NCBI GenBank assembly: GCA_018287875.1
Contig: JAGVVL010000021.1
Span: forward strand, 806,001-870,000
Reading direction: 5' to 3'
From: Nigrospora sphaerica
Lineage: Eukaryota > Ascomycota > Sordariomycetes > Amphisphaeriales > Apiosporaceae
DNA length: 64,000 nucleotides
Numbering within the stretch: position 1 is the first letter of the stretch; each line of letters begins with the position of its first letter. Both the position numbers and the translations under genes were made by a program. The notes beneath the pieces were generated by a model. That model was not told where the DNA came from and did not search any database. It saw only the letters and a program-made list of their open reading frames with translations. Below are positions 21,225 to 32,710 of the stretch, in pieces.

Positions 21225-21550
21225 AACAGCTCTCCATACGGTCTCAGCAGCGTTAGAACGTACTATGATGTACCAGCAAAGGGCCCTGGTTCTGAGCTTA
21301 TTGGCAGCACCGGACGAATAAGCTCGATTTTCATTTCTAGGGTCCCTAGAGTGTGACTTGGTTTCTGTGGCACAAGCAAATTCAAAACACCTTCCAAGCG
21401 ATTAGGCACAACTTAAGAATCGTCAAGCACCGATCCGTGGCAGTTTCTTTGCTTTCCTTTCGATTCAAGTCACTCTCAGATGTTATACATAAAAAGTCGC
21501 CATGGCTTCACTTCTCTTAACACCTCGTTGTCTAGACCAGCTTGGTCTTC

Positions 21551-21685
21551 TGTTACGGCGCGTCTAGGCCAACAGCCCGCTGAAGCATAAATAGAAAGCT
21601 TCGGGAATGATCCATTTGGATCACTCTATCCAGTTCTATACTACAAGGGCTACTCCTACAGGGGATCAACTGCTAGGCCGTAATA
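21551..21685 (+). repeat. Short TG..CA repeat, copy 3 (135 bp)
   Basis: Starts TGTTACGGCGCG and ends GGCCGTAATA. Flanks TCTTC and CCTTC match in 4 of 5 positions. Confidence 0.75.
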
Positions 21686-21890
21686 CCTTCCTTCTAACTA
21701 ATGCATCGTTGAGGGCAGAAGAAAACAGCACGGTGCTCTATTCCATGTGGAAGACAGGTCTTTGCCAGTTTCTTTGTCGTTAGTCTAGTCGCGAAGTCTT
21801 GAGTGTATTCATTCACGCCGGAAGTCATCACATACCGGCGGGCTGTGGCAGCAGTAATCCGTATGCCACTCAATCCCGAGCTCCCTTATT

Positions 21891-21945
21891 TCCTTCCTGT
21901 TCGTTTCCTTCCTGTTCGTTTCCTTCCTGTTCGTTTCCTTCCAGA
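21891..21945. repeat. 15-bp minisatellite
   Basis: About 3.5 tandem units of TTCCTGTTCGTTTCC. On the minus strand it lies at the end of a 126-codon frame (21870-22250) and encodes repeats of GNEQE. The frame has no recognisable family, so coding is uncertain. Confidence 0.85.
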
Positions 21946-22756
21946 ATGGTTGCCATCGATTGAAAATTTACAGGTTCCATAGTCGAAACCCAGTCGCTGA
22001 TGACGTCTGTCATGTCCAGTGATGGTGCGGCCGAGCTTTTATTAGTACCTAAAGATCCCGACTCTTCTTCTGGTGCCCGATTGGAGGTTTGGCACTTCAA
22101 CGGGCTCTTTTTAGTCACGCCTGCCCAGTCCTGTACCGTTTCACCCGTTGCATGCCGATGCAGTTTTGGGATCTGTAGTCCGTTGCGTATTGGACGTCTA
22201 GAGGCGTAACGTTCTGTCTTGTGGTCGTGGCAATCCATCGAGACGGTCATGGAAGGAATCTGCCAGAGCGTGTTTCGGTCTTTAGATCACCTTGGTTGAA
22301 ATCTAGAGATTCGAGTACGCTAGGCCCTACAAGTGTCAGTGGTCCGTATATATATGAGTTGCCTCGTTATGCTGGCCGTTTCCCGACCGCAGGAGGTCAA
22401 AGCGCGGCATCCATACACAGAATCAACTAATAGACCCAGAAAGGGCCTCATTCGTTGCGGCACCGTCCTACAGAAATGGAAGAGGCATGTACCGTAAGGG
22501 AGTGCCGGTGTAGGCCTCACTGCAGAGACCGTTTGTGACGGACCTTGCGGCCAGATACAATACCAAAATCGGCTGTAGTCGCAAATTCCACACATGGCTG
22601 GGCCGCCATACTGCTGCTTATGGCAGCCGATAGTGCTGCTCTATAGACGAAAAACTTTTTCGAAACCGACCCCACACAGCGATAACTTCACAACCACGAC
22701 TCTATAAGCTACCGGATAGCCCGGAAACTGTTCCTAGGGCTTCATTTAGCCTAGAA
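21946..22756. other. Unassigned stretch up to the LINE
   Basis: Contains the minus-strand 126-codon frame noted with the minisatellite and, at an undetermined point (probably 22.6-22.7 kb), the 5' untranslated end of the LINE. Nothing else is recognised. Confidence 0.35.
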
Positions 22757-24115
22757 ATGGTCGATTTACCACCCTCGAGGCAAAGCGCGGGTGGTGGGAG
22801 CCGCCATAGGCCCGCCCCACCCCCCGAGCCGTCACCTCCGGACTCAAGAACACCATCGCCAGACAGCACTACAGCACCTGGACGCAGTCCAGAGGATATA
22901 CGCAGTACTATAGACGACTTCAAACGCTTCCTAGCTGGTGAAGTCAACATTGTGGCCTTAGCCGCAGCAGTTCAAGCCGCTATCCCGGTCCTTGAGACGG
23001 CGGCTAAGGAATCGGACAACCAGCCCAGCGTCGAAAGACGTATCAATGCTATCGAGAACACGCTGCAAGCTATCTATAAGGAAATTGAAGCTCCTAAGAC
23101 GTACGCTACAGCCGCTACTGCCCTTACCGCCGCCCCAGCGCCCAGGGCCCCCCAGGTAGCCAAGACTCTGCCTCCTCGACACGAACGGGAGGTAACAGTT
23201 ACGGCCGCAGGAACTGAAGGCCGCACTTACGAGGAGATCGTACGGAAAGTTAACGCAGCAACAGGCAGAGAAACAGCAATAGCCGCACGGAAGCTTCCTA
23301 GCGGAGACTATGCTATTACCTGCAAGACAGCAGAAGAGAAGCGACAGCTGGAAACTGACCGGGCCTGGACCACCGAGGCCTTCGGAGAGAACGCCTCTAT
23401 CCAGAAGAGAAAGATCCTAGTGGTGGCCCATGGCATCAACAAGGAGGCCATAGAGACGAACCAAGGGCAGCTAGAAGTCCAACTCCGGAACCAGCCCGGC
23501 GGCCCTATCGACGTCCTGGAGGCCAAGCTCCCTCGCAATGCTAAGACCTCGTCTAGGAAGGTCACGGCCCTATATATTGCAGTATCCACCGTTCAACAAG
23601 CGGAACAGCTATGTCGAGACGGCCTTATCTGGCAGTATGGCTACTATCCATGCGAGCCCTTCGCCGAAGGAGCACAGCTCAAGCAATGCTACCACTGCTA
23701 CCGGTATGGACACATCGCCCGTGTCTGCCGCCACGCACGCAGGTGCGGGCTCTGCTCTTCAACAAAGCATGACGATAAAGAATGCCCAGAAGCCGAGAAT
23801 AAGAGCCGGTACTGCTGCCCAGCATGCCGAGGACCACACACTGCGTGGTCTAAGGAGTGTCCAGTCCGCCAAGAGCAGGTCCAGATCGCCAAGGCTACTT
23901 ATGTCACGAGACCGAAAGGATTCGCACTGCCCTCGCAAGAACCCCCTAAGTCAACAGCCGAGGACTGGCAGACAGTACAGCCGCGAAAGCGTCGAGCAAC
24001 TAGCTGCCGTACTAGAAGCACTGGCAGAGCCCGCAGCAGAACCCACGAAGAGACAGACGACATGGACATCGAAACACCGGAGTCAACACTAAACAGCATC
24101 CACGCTCGACCATGA
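22757..24115 (+). CDS. LINE ORF1, gag-like nucleic-acid-binding protein
   Basis: 452 residues, uninterrupted. The N-terminus is Pro/Ser rich, followed by helical segments. The C-terminal third carries tandem CCHC-type zinc knuckles: CYHCYRYGHIARVC, then CGLCSSTKHDDKEC, then CPACRGPHTAWSKEC. A basic tail rich in R/T/S follows. This is the ORF1 architecture of Tad/I-group LINEs, which binds element RNA in a ribonucleoprotein particle. Its stop codon TGA overlaps the ORF2 start codon in ATGA (24112-24115). Confidence 0.9.
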   Translation: MVDLPPSRQSAGGGSRHRPAPPPEPSPPDSRTPSPDSTTAPGRSPEDIRSTIDDFKRFLAGEVNIVALAAAVQAAIPVLETAAKESDNQPSVERRINAIENTLQAIYKEIEAPKTYATAATALTAAPAPRAPQVAKTLPPRHEREVTVTAAGTEGRTYEEIVRKVNAATGRETAIAARKLPSGDYAITCKTAEEKRQLETDRAWTTEAFGENASIQKRKILVVAHGINKEAIETNQGQLEVQLRNQPGGPIDVLEAKLPRNAKTSSRKVTALYIAVSTVQQAEQLCRDGLIWQYGYYPCEPFAEGAQLKQCYHCYRYGHIARVCRHARRCGLCSSTKHDDKECPEAENKSRYCCPACRGPHTAWSKECPVRQEQVQIAKATYVTRPKGFALPSQEPPKSTAEDWQTVQPRKRRATSCRTRSTGRARSRTHEETDDMDIETPESTLNSIHARP

Positions 24116-27100
24116 CAGCGCTAAGGATCCTACACTGGAACACGCAGAAAAGCAAGAAAGCACAGATCCCGGTAGTCGATGCCATCTCCGAAGAGTACGA
24201 CGTCCTAGCTATCCAAGAGCCCTGGCGAAACCCAAGCATGCGGACCACCTACTGCCCGAGATCCTCTCCATACTACCTACTTTACGCGACCGAGGGAGGC
24301 AGGGCATGCATCTATATTAATAAGAAGTACACCCCAGCGCAGTGGACATACGAGGCGCAGCCAAATAAGTGTCGTATCACAATCCAACTACCAGACGGTC
24401 CTATAACGGTTGTCTGCATATACTCGCCTCCCCCTGGGTCCACCAGCAGATCGGACCTACCCGCTATCGAAGCCCTCTATGCCGAACCCCAGCCAAGACG
24501 AACAGTCCTCGTGGGAGACTTCAACGTCCACCACCCCGTCTAGGGAGGATACAATGTCCGACCCTATAATGCAGCTAACAAGCTGCTCCAGCTAGCAGAA
24601 TCCTGGAGGCTCCAGCTGATCACCCCCCCTGGAACACCGACATGGACTCGAAGAGGGTGCATGGACTCCACGATCGACTTAGCGTGGGCCACGGACGATC
24701 TCCGAGCTGCCTACGACGGGTATGCCCTATTTGCTGGATCCGATCACCTCCCCCAAGTGATACGCGTGGCTGGACCCTGTATAGACCGCCAAGACAGGCT
24801 ACGACGCAGCTGGAAAACAGCTGACTATGACCAGGCGAAGGCAAAGGCAGCACACCTACCACAGCCAGGGCAACTCGAGACACCAGAAGAAATCGATAGC
24901 TACACCGAGACGTTAACTAAGGAGCTAACTCGGATAGCCGACCTGGTTGCCCCCCTCCGCCACTTTAAGGGGAGAGGCAAGGCCTGGTGGGACCACGATA
25001 CAAAAAGAGCTATAGAGGAGGAGAGACGAGCCCAGCGAGCATGGCTATCCGACAGGACAGACGCAGCCTGGCGAGCCCTTCGGCAAGCATCCCTTGCGAA
25101 AAAGAAAACGATCCGCACCGCAAAGACAGCAACCTGGAGAGGCATGCTTCACGAGGCCTCTAGCCAGCCAGCTGGCGTCTGGAACATCGCGAGATGGGCC
25201 AGAACCGAAGGAGCCGCACCGCCGCTACCTCCAGCTGTCCCCACGCTTCACACACCGCGAGGCGAAGCAATGACCCATAAGGAGAAAACGGAGGCCTTCC
25301 GAGAGAGGTTTTACCCTCTCCCTAAGGCCATGTATACCGGCTTCCGTATAACAAACCGGCTCGCAGCGCCTCTCGACATCGACGACGAGGTGACAGCGGA
25401 GCAGGTCCAAGACGTCTTAAGCAAGGCAGGCCAGTGGAAAGCACCTGGACCAGACCAGCTTCCGAACGGATTCCTTAAGCGCTTAGGAAAGCCCCTCTCC
25501 CAGGCCTTAGCCTCCCTAGCGGAAGCATGCTGGCGTATAGGATACTACCCAACAGCGTTCCGCAAAGCAGTGACCGTTATCCTCCGAAAACCAGGAAAGC
25601 AGCCAAACGAGTACCGTCAAGCCGGCGGATGGAGACCTATCGCGCTGCTTAACACCATGGGGAAGGTGATCGAGAGCCTGCTGGCGCAACGGCTAGCCAG
25701 CTTTGCGGAAGAAAACGGGCTGCTCCCGGACGAACAGATGGGGAACCGAAAGGGCCGCTCCACGGAAACGGCCTTACGGCTGCTAACGGACCTAATCCGA
25801 ACAGCCTGGAAGCATGGAGGTGCAGCAACCCTTCTATCGCTGGATATCTCAGGCGCTTTCGACTCCGTTGACCATAGAAGGCTCCTTGCCAACTTACGCG
25901 CGTTACGGGTCCCTATATGGACCATCAACTGGATCCGAAGCTTCCTATCTAACCGGTCCACGACGCTATTCTTCGACGGCCAGGAATCGGACGAGATCCC
26001 AGTCCCGGCAGGCGTCCCACAGGGCTCACCCCTATCGCCTATCCTCTTCTGCCTCTATACAGCCGGTCTCTATAAGGCTCTCCGCGCCGTACCAGGGATA
26101 GCTACTATAGCCTTCGCAGACGACACGAACCTCGTGGGCTTCGGCCTAGACCCCGAGCAGACCTGCGAGCGGCTGGAAGCCGCTCACAGGATCTGTAAAG
26201 AATGGGCAGTCAGCCACGGCATGACCTTCGCAGTCCAGAAATATCACCTAGTCCACTTCTCTCGAAGACGGAAAGGTCCGGACACGAAGATAGCCTTAGA
26301 AGGTCACGAAATCGAACCAGAAGACTCCTGCCGCGTCCTTGGCATCCAGGTGGATAGACGTCTCCGCTGGGACGTCCATATCCAGTCGATATCGAAGAAG
26401 ATGGCGACGCAGGTCTATGCCTTAGACCGGATAGCCGGCTCGACATGGGGCGCGTCTCTCCAGCGAGCCCGCCAAGTCTATACAGCCGCCGTACGGTCTG
26501 CGATAGACTATGGAGCTTCAGAGTGGCACCGCCAGATCTCGAAAAATAGAGCTAAGGCACTCAACGACGTCCAGACAGAGTGCCTCCGAAAGGTCACAGG
26601 AGCTTTCAAAGCCACGGCCACTGCAGTACTAGAAACGGAAGCTTACGTGTCCCCCTTAGACACGTGGCTCAACAGAAGGGTGGCGGCGTCGGAAGAGAGG
26701 CTCCAACAGCCGCGTATCGCATCACTTATCCAAGCTAGATGCGACATGGCAGCTAGGTGGATCCTAACAAGGCCGACTCAACGACGTAGACCGACTGGTC
26801 CGGAAGTCCCCGACCGCAAGAGATGGCTAGACATGTGGCTAGCCGGAGAGTCGGCAAGCAAGGCCGAGGAGAGAGACTGGCTCCAGAAATGGCAGCAAAG
26901 CCAGACACTGCGGCAAAACCAGATATCGCGAGCTCCAGTAACAACAAAAAAGCCTCCGGAAAAGCATGTCCTTAAGCTCCATAAGGGGCTCCATAAGGCG
27001 GAAAGCTCGATCCTCGTCCAGGCAAGGACTGGCAAGATTGGGCTGCGGGACTTCCTCTTTAAGCGCAGGGTTCCTGGCTTCGACAGCCCATGGTGTGATT

Positions 27101-27309
27101 GTGGCCAAGGAAGGGAGACCGTCCGGCATATCCTTGTTTTCTGCCCAAGGGAGAGAGAAAGACGAGAATACCTTGTCCAGGCGCTAGGGGAACCGATAGA
27201 CACGGACAGGATGCTCGATACCCCAGGGAAAGCAGGAACTATAGCGAGATGGCTGCTCCGCTCAGGTAGGCTGGGCATGTTCCAGCTGGCAAACCAACTC
27301 ATCAACTAA
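24112..27309 (+). pseudogene. LINE ORF2 (endonuclease, reverse transcriptase) with one amber codon
   Basis: A single frame of about 1065 codons starts at 24112 by stop-start overlap with ORF1. The apurinic-type endonuclease begins LRILHWNTQKSK and includes IQEPW and VGDFNVHH. A TAG at 24541-24543 then interrupts, where WG is expected in the endonuclease; the same frame continues (SDHLPQVI) into a reverse transcriptase with GPDQLPNGF, LLSLDISGAFDSV, GVPQGSPLSP and the catalytic FADD near 26116. The C-terminus has a CDCGQGRETVRHILVFC cysteine/histidine motif. No RNase H block is evident. TGG-to-TAG is a G-to-A transition. The original stop was TAG across the insertion point 27307-27308/38580; the inserted pogo now supplies TAA. 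Confidence 0.9.
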
Positions 27310-27350
27310 GTTCAAGTACCCACTTTCGGGCACCCCCCACTTTCGGGCAC
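27309..27350 (+). repeat. Left terminal inverted repeat of pogo B
   Basis: 42 bp, perfect match to the reverse complement of 38536-38577, with an internal tandem duplication that may be paired transposase binding sites. Confidence 0.9.
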
Positions 27351-28780
27351 CCCAAAAACCAGCCACCTGATTTTGTACTCTCCTACGTCTTTCCCCCTTT
27401 TCTCTCCCGTGTTCGCTCCAATCTATCCTAAATTTCGCATAGAGCCTCTGTTTATTACAATGAAGCAGTATTCCGAAGAAGACCTTCAACAAGCGCTTCA
27501 AGCTATATTAAGCGGCCAAACAATTAAGCGTGCCGCGATCGAACATGGGATTCCAAGGTCAACACTTCAAAACCGAATTAAGGGTCAACAACCAAGATCA
27601 GAAGCCTTCTCCGACTTCCAGAGGCTTAGACCGGTCCAGGAAGATTTACTTACAACCTGGATCCTAACCCAAGCTGCCCTAGGGCTTCCGCCTTCACACG
27701 CCCAAGTTAAGGAGTTCGCCGAACGCATCCTTCGGGCTCAAGGCGACAGCGAGCCACTCGGAAAGAGGTGGCTGCAGGCCTTCCTACGCAAGAACCCAGC
27801 TGTACGGGTCCAGAAAAGCCGGTCTATCGACTCGCAGCGTGTCAATGGCGCCTCAGTCGAGGTAATTCGCCCATGGTTCCGATATCTTCAGCTGCCGGAG
27901 ATCCAGAGGGTGAAGCCGGCTAACCGCCACAACATGGATGAAGCAGGACTCCTAGAGGGTGCTGGATCAAACGGTCTAGTACTTGGAGGTTCGGAAAAAC
28001 GCTCAGTCCGAAAGAAACAGCCTGGATCTCGTGCTTGGACGTCCTTCATTGAGTGCATCTCCGCTCAAGGACATGTCCTACCCCCCTTAGTCATTTTTAA
28101 GGGCAAGACGGTTCAACAGCAATGGTTCCCGCTTAATTTAAGCCAATTCAAAGGCTGGCAGTTCACTGCAACCGAAAACGGATGGATCACAGACCAAACA
28201 GCGCTCGAGTGGCTCGAGAAGGTCTTTATCCCGAATACCACCCCCGAGGACCCTTCCGAGTACCGCCTACTCGTTATGGACGGCCATGGTAGCCATACAA
28301 CAACTGATTTTATGTTTCAATGCTTCTCTCATCGGATTTACCTTCTCTTTTTGCCCCCTCATACCTCTCATGTCCTCCAACCTCTCGATTTAGCCGTTTT
28401 CAGTTCTTTAAAATCGGCGTACCGGAAGGAGCTCGGATTTCTGACTCAATTAACGGACTCAACGGTAGTTGGCAAGCGAAATTTTCTTGCCTGCTACCAG
28501 AAGGCTCGCTTAGCTAGTCTTACCGGTCAGAATATCCGGAATGGGTGGAAAGCCGCCGGTCTCTGGCCGGTGAGTATAGCTAAGCCGCTTCTCAGTCGGA
28601 ATTTAGTTCAAAATGCACACCAAACAACACCCAGCACAACAGAATCGAAGCAATCCCACTTGAATGGAGTTTTCTTAACACCTAAAAAGAGATCCGGTAC
28701 CTCTATAATGGTTTGGTCTACTCCAAAGAAGACGTCGGACTTCAAGGACCAAGTACAGCTTTCGAACCAGCTAGCGAAAC

Positions 28781-29013
28781 TGTAACGGAATGATACGAAT
28801 CGAACGAGGTGACTATGTGCACGCAATTCCAATGACTGGCTGGCTGTATTGACTTCAATCTGGCCGTCCCTCCGTTTGCGGGCGCGGCCAGATTCTGCAT
28901 AAGGGCGCCCCGGATTAACGTGGCGCCGCTCCGCCGTTTCGGCGACCGCCCTGGCGCTTGCTTCCCGCCGGCGCGCCGACGCACCGCCGATCCGCCCGCC
29001 CGGCCCCTTTACA
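28781..29013 (-). repeat. 3' LTR of the Gypsy element
   Basis: 233 bp, TGTAAC..TTTACA on the plus strand; identical by eye to 37951-38183. A run of seven G (minus strand) sits just inside, as expected for a polypurine tract. Confidence 0.95.
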
Positions 29014-29485
29014 ATGCCCCCCCAATTCCTGGGCCCGGTCTCCGGCGCCCGTGGAATTCCTATCGGTGGAGCGGTCTCGGGTGCGCCGCGCCGCGTGGGT
29101 CCTTGGCCCGCCACCTTGTGGTCGCCGCCCTTCGTGGGGTTGTCCTATGCGCTCGTTATGTCTGCTGGCCCGCCCGTCGGCGGCCGGTCGTTGCCTGGGC
29201 GGCGCTGCCCCGCGCTGCGTGTTTGTCTCCAGTCGCGCTCTCTGTCGCGGCGGCCTCGCCGCCTCGCCGCCTCGCTGCCTCGCTGCCCGTGTTGCTGCCT
29301 GGGGCGCCGAGGGCTCGGCTTTGTTTGTAGCTCCGTACTCCATACCAACTCCTGGGTCGGCGCCTGGTTGCAGCTTTCCTTTGTTCCCGTTCCTTGTGGC
29401 AGGCGACCTCTCCATTCCCCGTACGTCTCGTGTTTCGTGACGCTCTCTGTTCCTCATCCATTCGTTCTTCGACTGTTCGCCGACA

Positions 29486-32400
29486 ATGCTGTACCCGATC
29501 TACTCGCGCGAGGACGCGCTTAACCGCATTCGCGAGTGGGAGGTCCTCCCCGCCTGTCACTCTGTCTTTCGTTTTGGACACTCCGGCGGCCCTTTGTCCC
29601 GGAACGCCGACGACGATCTTGTCGTTTCCTTGTGCGTCCCGCATCCTGGTCGGCGCTCTATCGGGCCTCGCTCGGCTGCCTCGGGCGTTGCTAACCCTCC
29701 CCTCTAGCCCCAATGCCTTTTGTTGCAACAGTGTCACGACCGGCGCTGTTGATCCCTCTCTGAACTGTGAGGGTGCCGGCAAGTGCGGGATCTGCGCCAT
29801 TGATCATCGCAAATGTGTCGCCGTTTGTGTTGCCCTTTGCCCGCGACTGTGTTGCGATGGCTGACGCGTTTAGATTCCCGAGGAATTGGTCGGTGCCGGC
29901 CGCGTCCTCACCGCTGGCATCGCCCATCTTCGCGTCCTTCAATACCGCGGTACCCACATGGGCCAGGTGGGCAGTTCCAATTGGAACTGGCGATACGTCC
30001 AAGCCTATGGGTCGCTCAAGACGGTCTACCACGAGGCGGCGATGGCTTTCCGCCTATGCTGCAATGAGGAGGACATTGCCGTCTTCCAGGAGCGCAAGGA
30101 ACAGAAAAAGCGCGAAGCCGCCAACTCCCTCGCCGTTGTTGAGGCGCAGAGCCAGCGCCGGTTCGTCCAATTACAAACGGACATCCTCGCCGTGAGTTTC
30201 CCCTCCTTTCGCCGCCGCGTCGGCGTACTGGTTCTAATCGTGTTCCGGTAGGGCGCCCATGGCCAACGGGAGCCTGTCAGTGCTGAGGAGTACCAGCGGC
30301 GATACACCCTCGCCCTTCCTGTCGGCGATCGCAGTGCCGATAGCCTGTCCCGCCTTATCGCGCACTGCGAGGAACTTTATCGCCTAACCGTCGACAACTA
30401 CGACGACAAGCTGTACCGCTGGGCGCCTGGATACCATTTTCTCGCGGGCGAGGCCACATCGGATATCGATTGGCAGCGTCGGTTCAAACGATCGCAGAAA
30501 AAGGTGCTGCGAGGGTTGATTCGTGGTTTGGTGTCAACCACGCCCGGCGGGAGAAACATGGTAAGAGCCGCGTTGCTCGAGCAGGTCCCGCCGCCCCTGG
30601 TCGCCGTACCCCGGTGAGTCCTCCCCGTCTTCGTTTTGACGCGACCGGTCCTTAGTTAACACTTCCGGTAGGGTAGCAAGGCGTCTGTCCGCCGATCCCA
30701 TTCCGACGCACGAGTCGACTCCGCCGGGCCTTCGTCGCCCTTCACGCCAGTCCCCGCCGCGATGCCTGGCGATGAATCGCCTTCCGACGACGAGGACTCT
30801 GACGACGACGCCTCGAGCCTGGGTGCGGACACTGACGACGATGGCGAGTACGTCCAGTCGCCGTCCGGTCGCAGCTCTCCTTCCGGCTCCAGTGCCCGTC
30901 CTGGCCCCTCCGGCCGGGGTGGCTCGGGCGCGCCTGCGCTAGAGGATCGCGACCTGCTGTCCTCTGCTGCGTCCCTGTCGGACGCGCCGATGTCCTCTGC
31001 GCCGGCCTCTCGGGTCCAGCGCTCCACTCGTGCTGCGACACCCTGGCCCTCCAGCCCTGCCTCCGGCGTCCGCTCTGCTAGCGGTGCTCCCTCCGCTAGC
31101 GGCGCCTCCTCGATGGTGGAGTGGCGGGCCGAGCGGCGGATCCATCTCACGATGATCTCCAATACCTGTCCTCTGCCTGAGAAGCCTTGGTCCGCGGAGG
31201 AGTATCGCGACTGCGTCGCCGCGCGCTTGGAACTGTGGCATAAGTTCGACCAGGTCCCCACGACCGTCGCCGAGCCACCTCATTCGTCCGCTCGTGACCA
31301 GAAACTCATTGAGTTTCGCGATTTGGTTCCCCCCGCCCTTCCGAGGTTGGAGGCCACCATAATCCTGTCGCAATGTACGACGTTTACCATACTGCCCGAC
31401 GCGGTTTCGAGACCTGGCTTCGACGTCTACACCCTTGCCTTCGTCCGGCGGCTCGCTGCCGTCCCCTCTCGTCGCCGGCGAACGGCCAGCGTACTTACAG
31501 CGCCTCTCCGGGCTATGGCAAGGCGAGTACGACCCGTTCGCTTCGCCTAAGCGGGTAAACTTCAGCATGCCCGGCGACGGCGGTCGCGACGTTTCCTCGC
31601 TGGACAGTAGCCGCTCTGGTTCCGATGTCGTGGACGGTCTGGACTCGTGCGGCCCTTCCTCTCCCTTGAGCGCGGTCGCCGACCCAGATGCGTCCGACGG
31701 CGGCAACGCCCTGTCCGTTGGCTCCGACACCGGCGGTGACCGCTCCCCTAGCCCTGATGGCGATGTTGACATGGTCTCGGGGGCACTGACGCGTCGGCGC
31801 AAATGCCGCCACCCGCGCAAGCTCTTGCCCCGACCGGCCCGTCCGTGGACCCACACTGGACTGCCGAGCAATGGGCGCTCGCCCGCCGACGGGCCATGAA
31901 CCGCATCCTCGAGCTGTATCCTGACCCCGCTCCCCCTGTCAGCGTTACCGCCTTCCGGGACGTCCTTTGGGCCCGGCACTTCAGTCTCCACTCGGCGAAC
32001 CGCGAGATAGACACGGCTATGCGCTGGGATTCCCATCCCGCGCCGCCTAGTGTTCAGCACACGCGAGACACTGAGAACCTCGACGTGGCCACCATCACGC
32101 TCTCGGCGACGGCTGACGTCCTTGGTTGTGCTCCCCGAGCTGGCCATCTCTCTCTGGCTCGGCTTGCCCAGGCCGGCGGACGATCGCATGTCCTGCGCCG
32201 CTTCCCGATCGACGCTACCCGCCCCGATCCCATTGGAGCCGGGTACACACCCCGGTACGTCTCCGAGATCGTGACTAGCCTTCCGGCGGCGGCTCCTCCC
32301 CCTGCCGTTTAAGGACTGGTCCCCGGCCGCAATGGAGGAGTACTACAACAGCGCCTTCTCGTCACTCGGCTTGCGACGGATCAACGTCCTCGGTGGCATC

Positions 32401-32541
32401 GCTCCGCCCGCCGTCTCGCCGTCCTCGTCGACCCGAGGTGCCAAACGTCGCCGCTCTGCCGCCGACGACGCGGCTCACGGTCCCTCGGCTGGACCCCTCC
32501 TTCGCGACGCCTTCGCCCGTCTCGCCGCTAGGTCGCCCTGA
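29486..32541 (+). CDS. Antisense accessory gene of the Gypsy element, cysteine-motif protein of roughly 930 aa
   Basis: Predicted exons 29486-29631, 29708-29822, 29874-30191, 30252-30613 and 30672-32541. The introns have good signals: GTGCGT..GCTAAC..CTAG; GTTTGT..CTGAC..TTTAG; GTGAGT..GGTAG; GTGAGT..GTTAAC..GGTAG. The product begins MLYPIYSREDALNRIREWEV. It carries KCGICAIDHRKCVAIPE, spaced exactly like the Copia antisense protein, then a helical region (VYHEAAMAFRLCC, IAVFQERKEQKKREAA), an acidic Ser-rich segment and a C-terminal part (MEEYYNSAFSSLG). The frame slips at 30498-30502, 31329-31334, 31432-31434, 31779-31783 and 32298-32302. Every slip is what loss of one base (two at the last) from a homopolymer would give, so the gene may be intact. 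It converges on pol, whose stop is at 32711. Function unknown. Confidence 0.6.
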
Positions 32542-32710
32542 CGCGTCACCTAGTTTGCCGTCCCCTCATCCGCTGCGTCCTGCGCTTTGGCGGATCCTCG
32601 TCGCCCGTACGCCGCCTAGCGGACCTCCTGCGTCCTACTCTGCATGCCGCGTGCGACCTTCCACAGCAATTGCATGGCTTAGCTCCGTGTACTTCTAGGC
32701 CCTGGCCTCG

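Noticed and set aside
28920..29864. Several overlapping GC-rich frames on both strands at the start of the Gypsy extra region
   Set aside because: They overlap the LTR and each other; only the frame segments compatible with the intron model of the 29486 gene were kept.
30939..32189. 416-codon minus-strand frame opposite the Gypsy antisense gene
   Set aside because: It lies antisense to exons with better protein character and matched introns; GC-rich third positions open the complementary frame.
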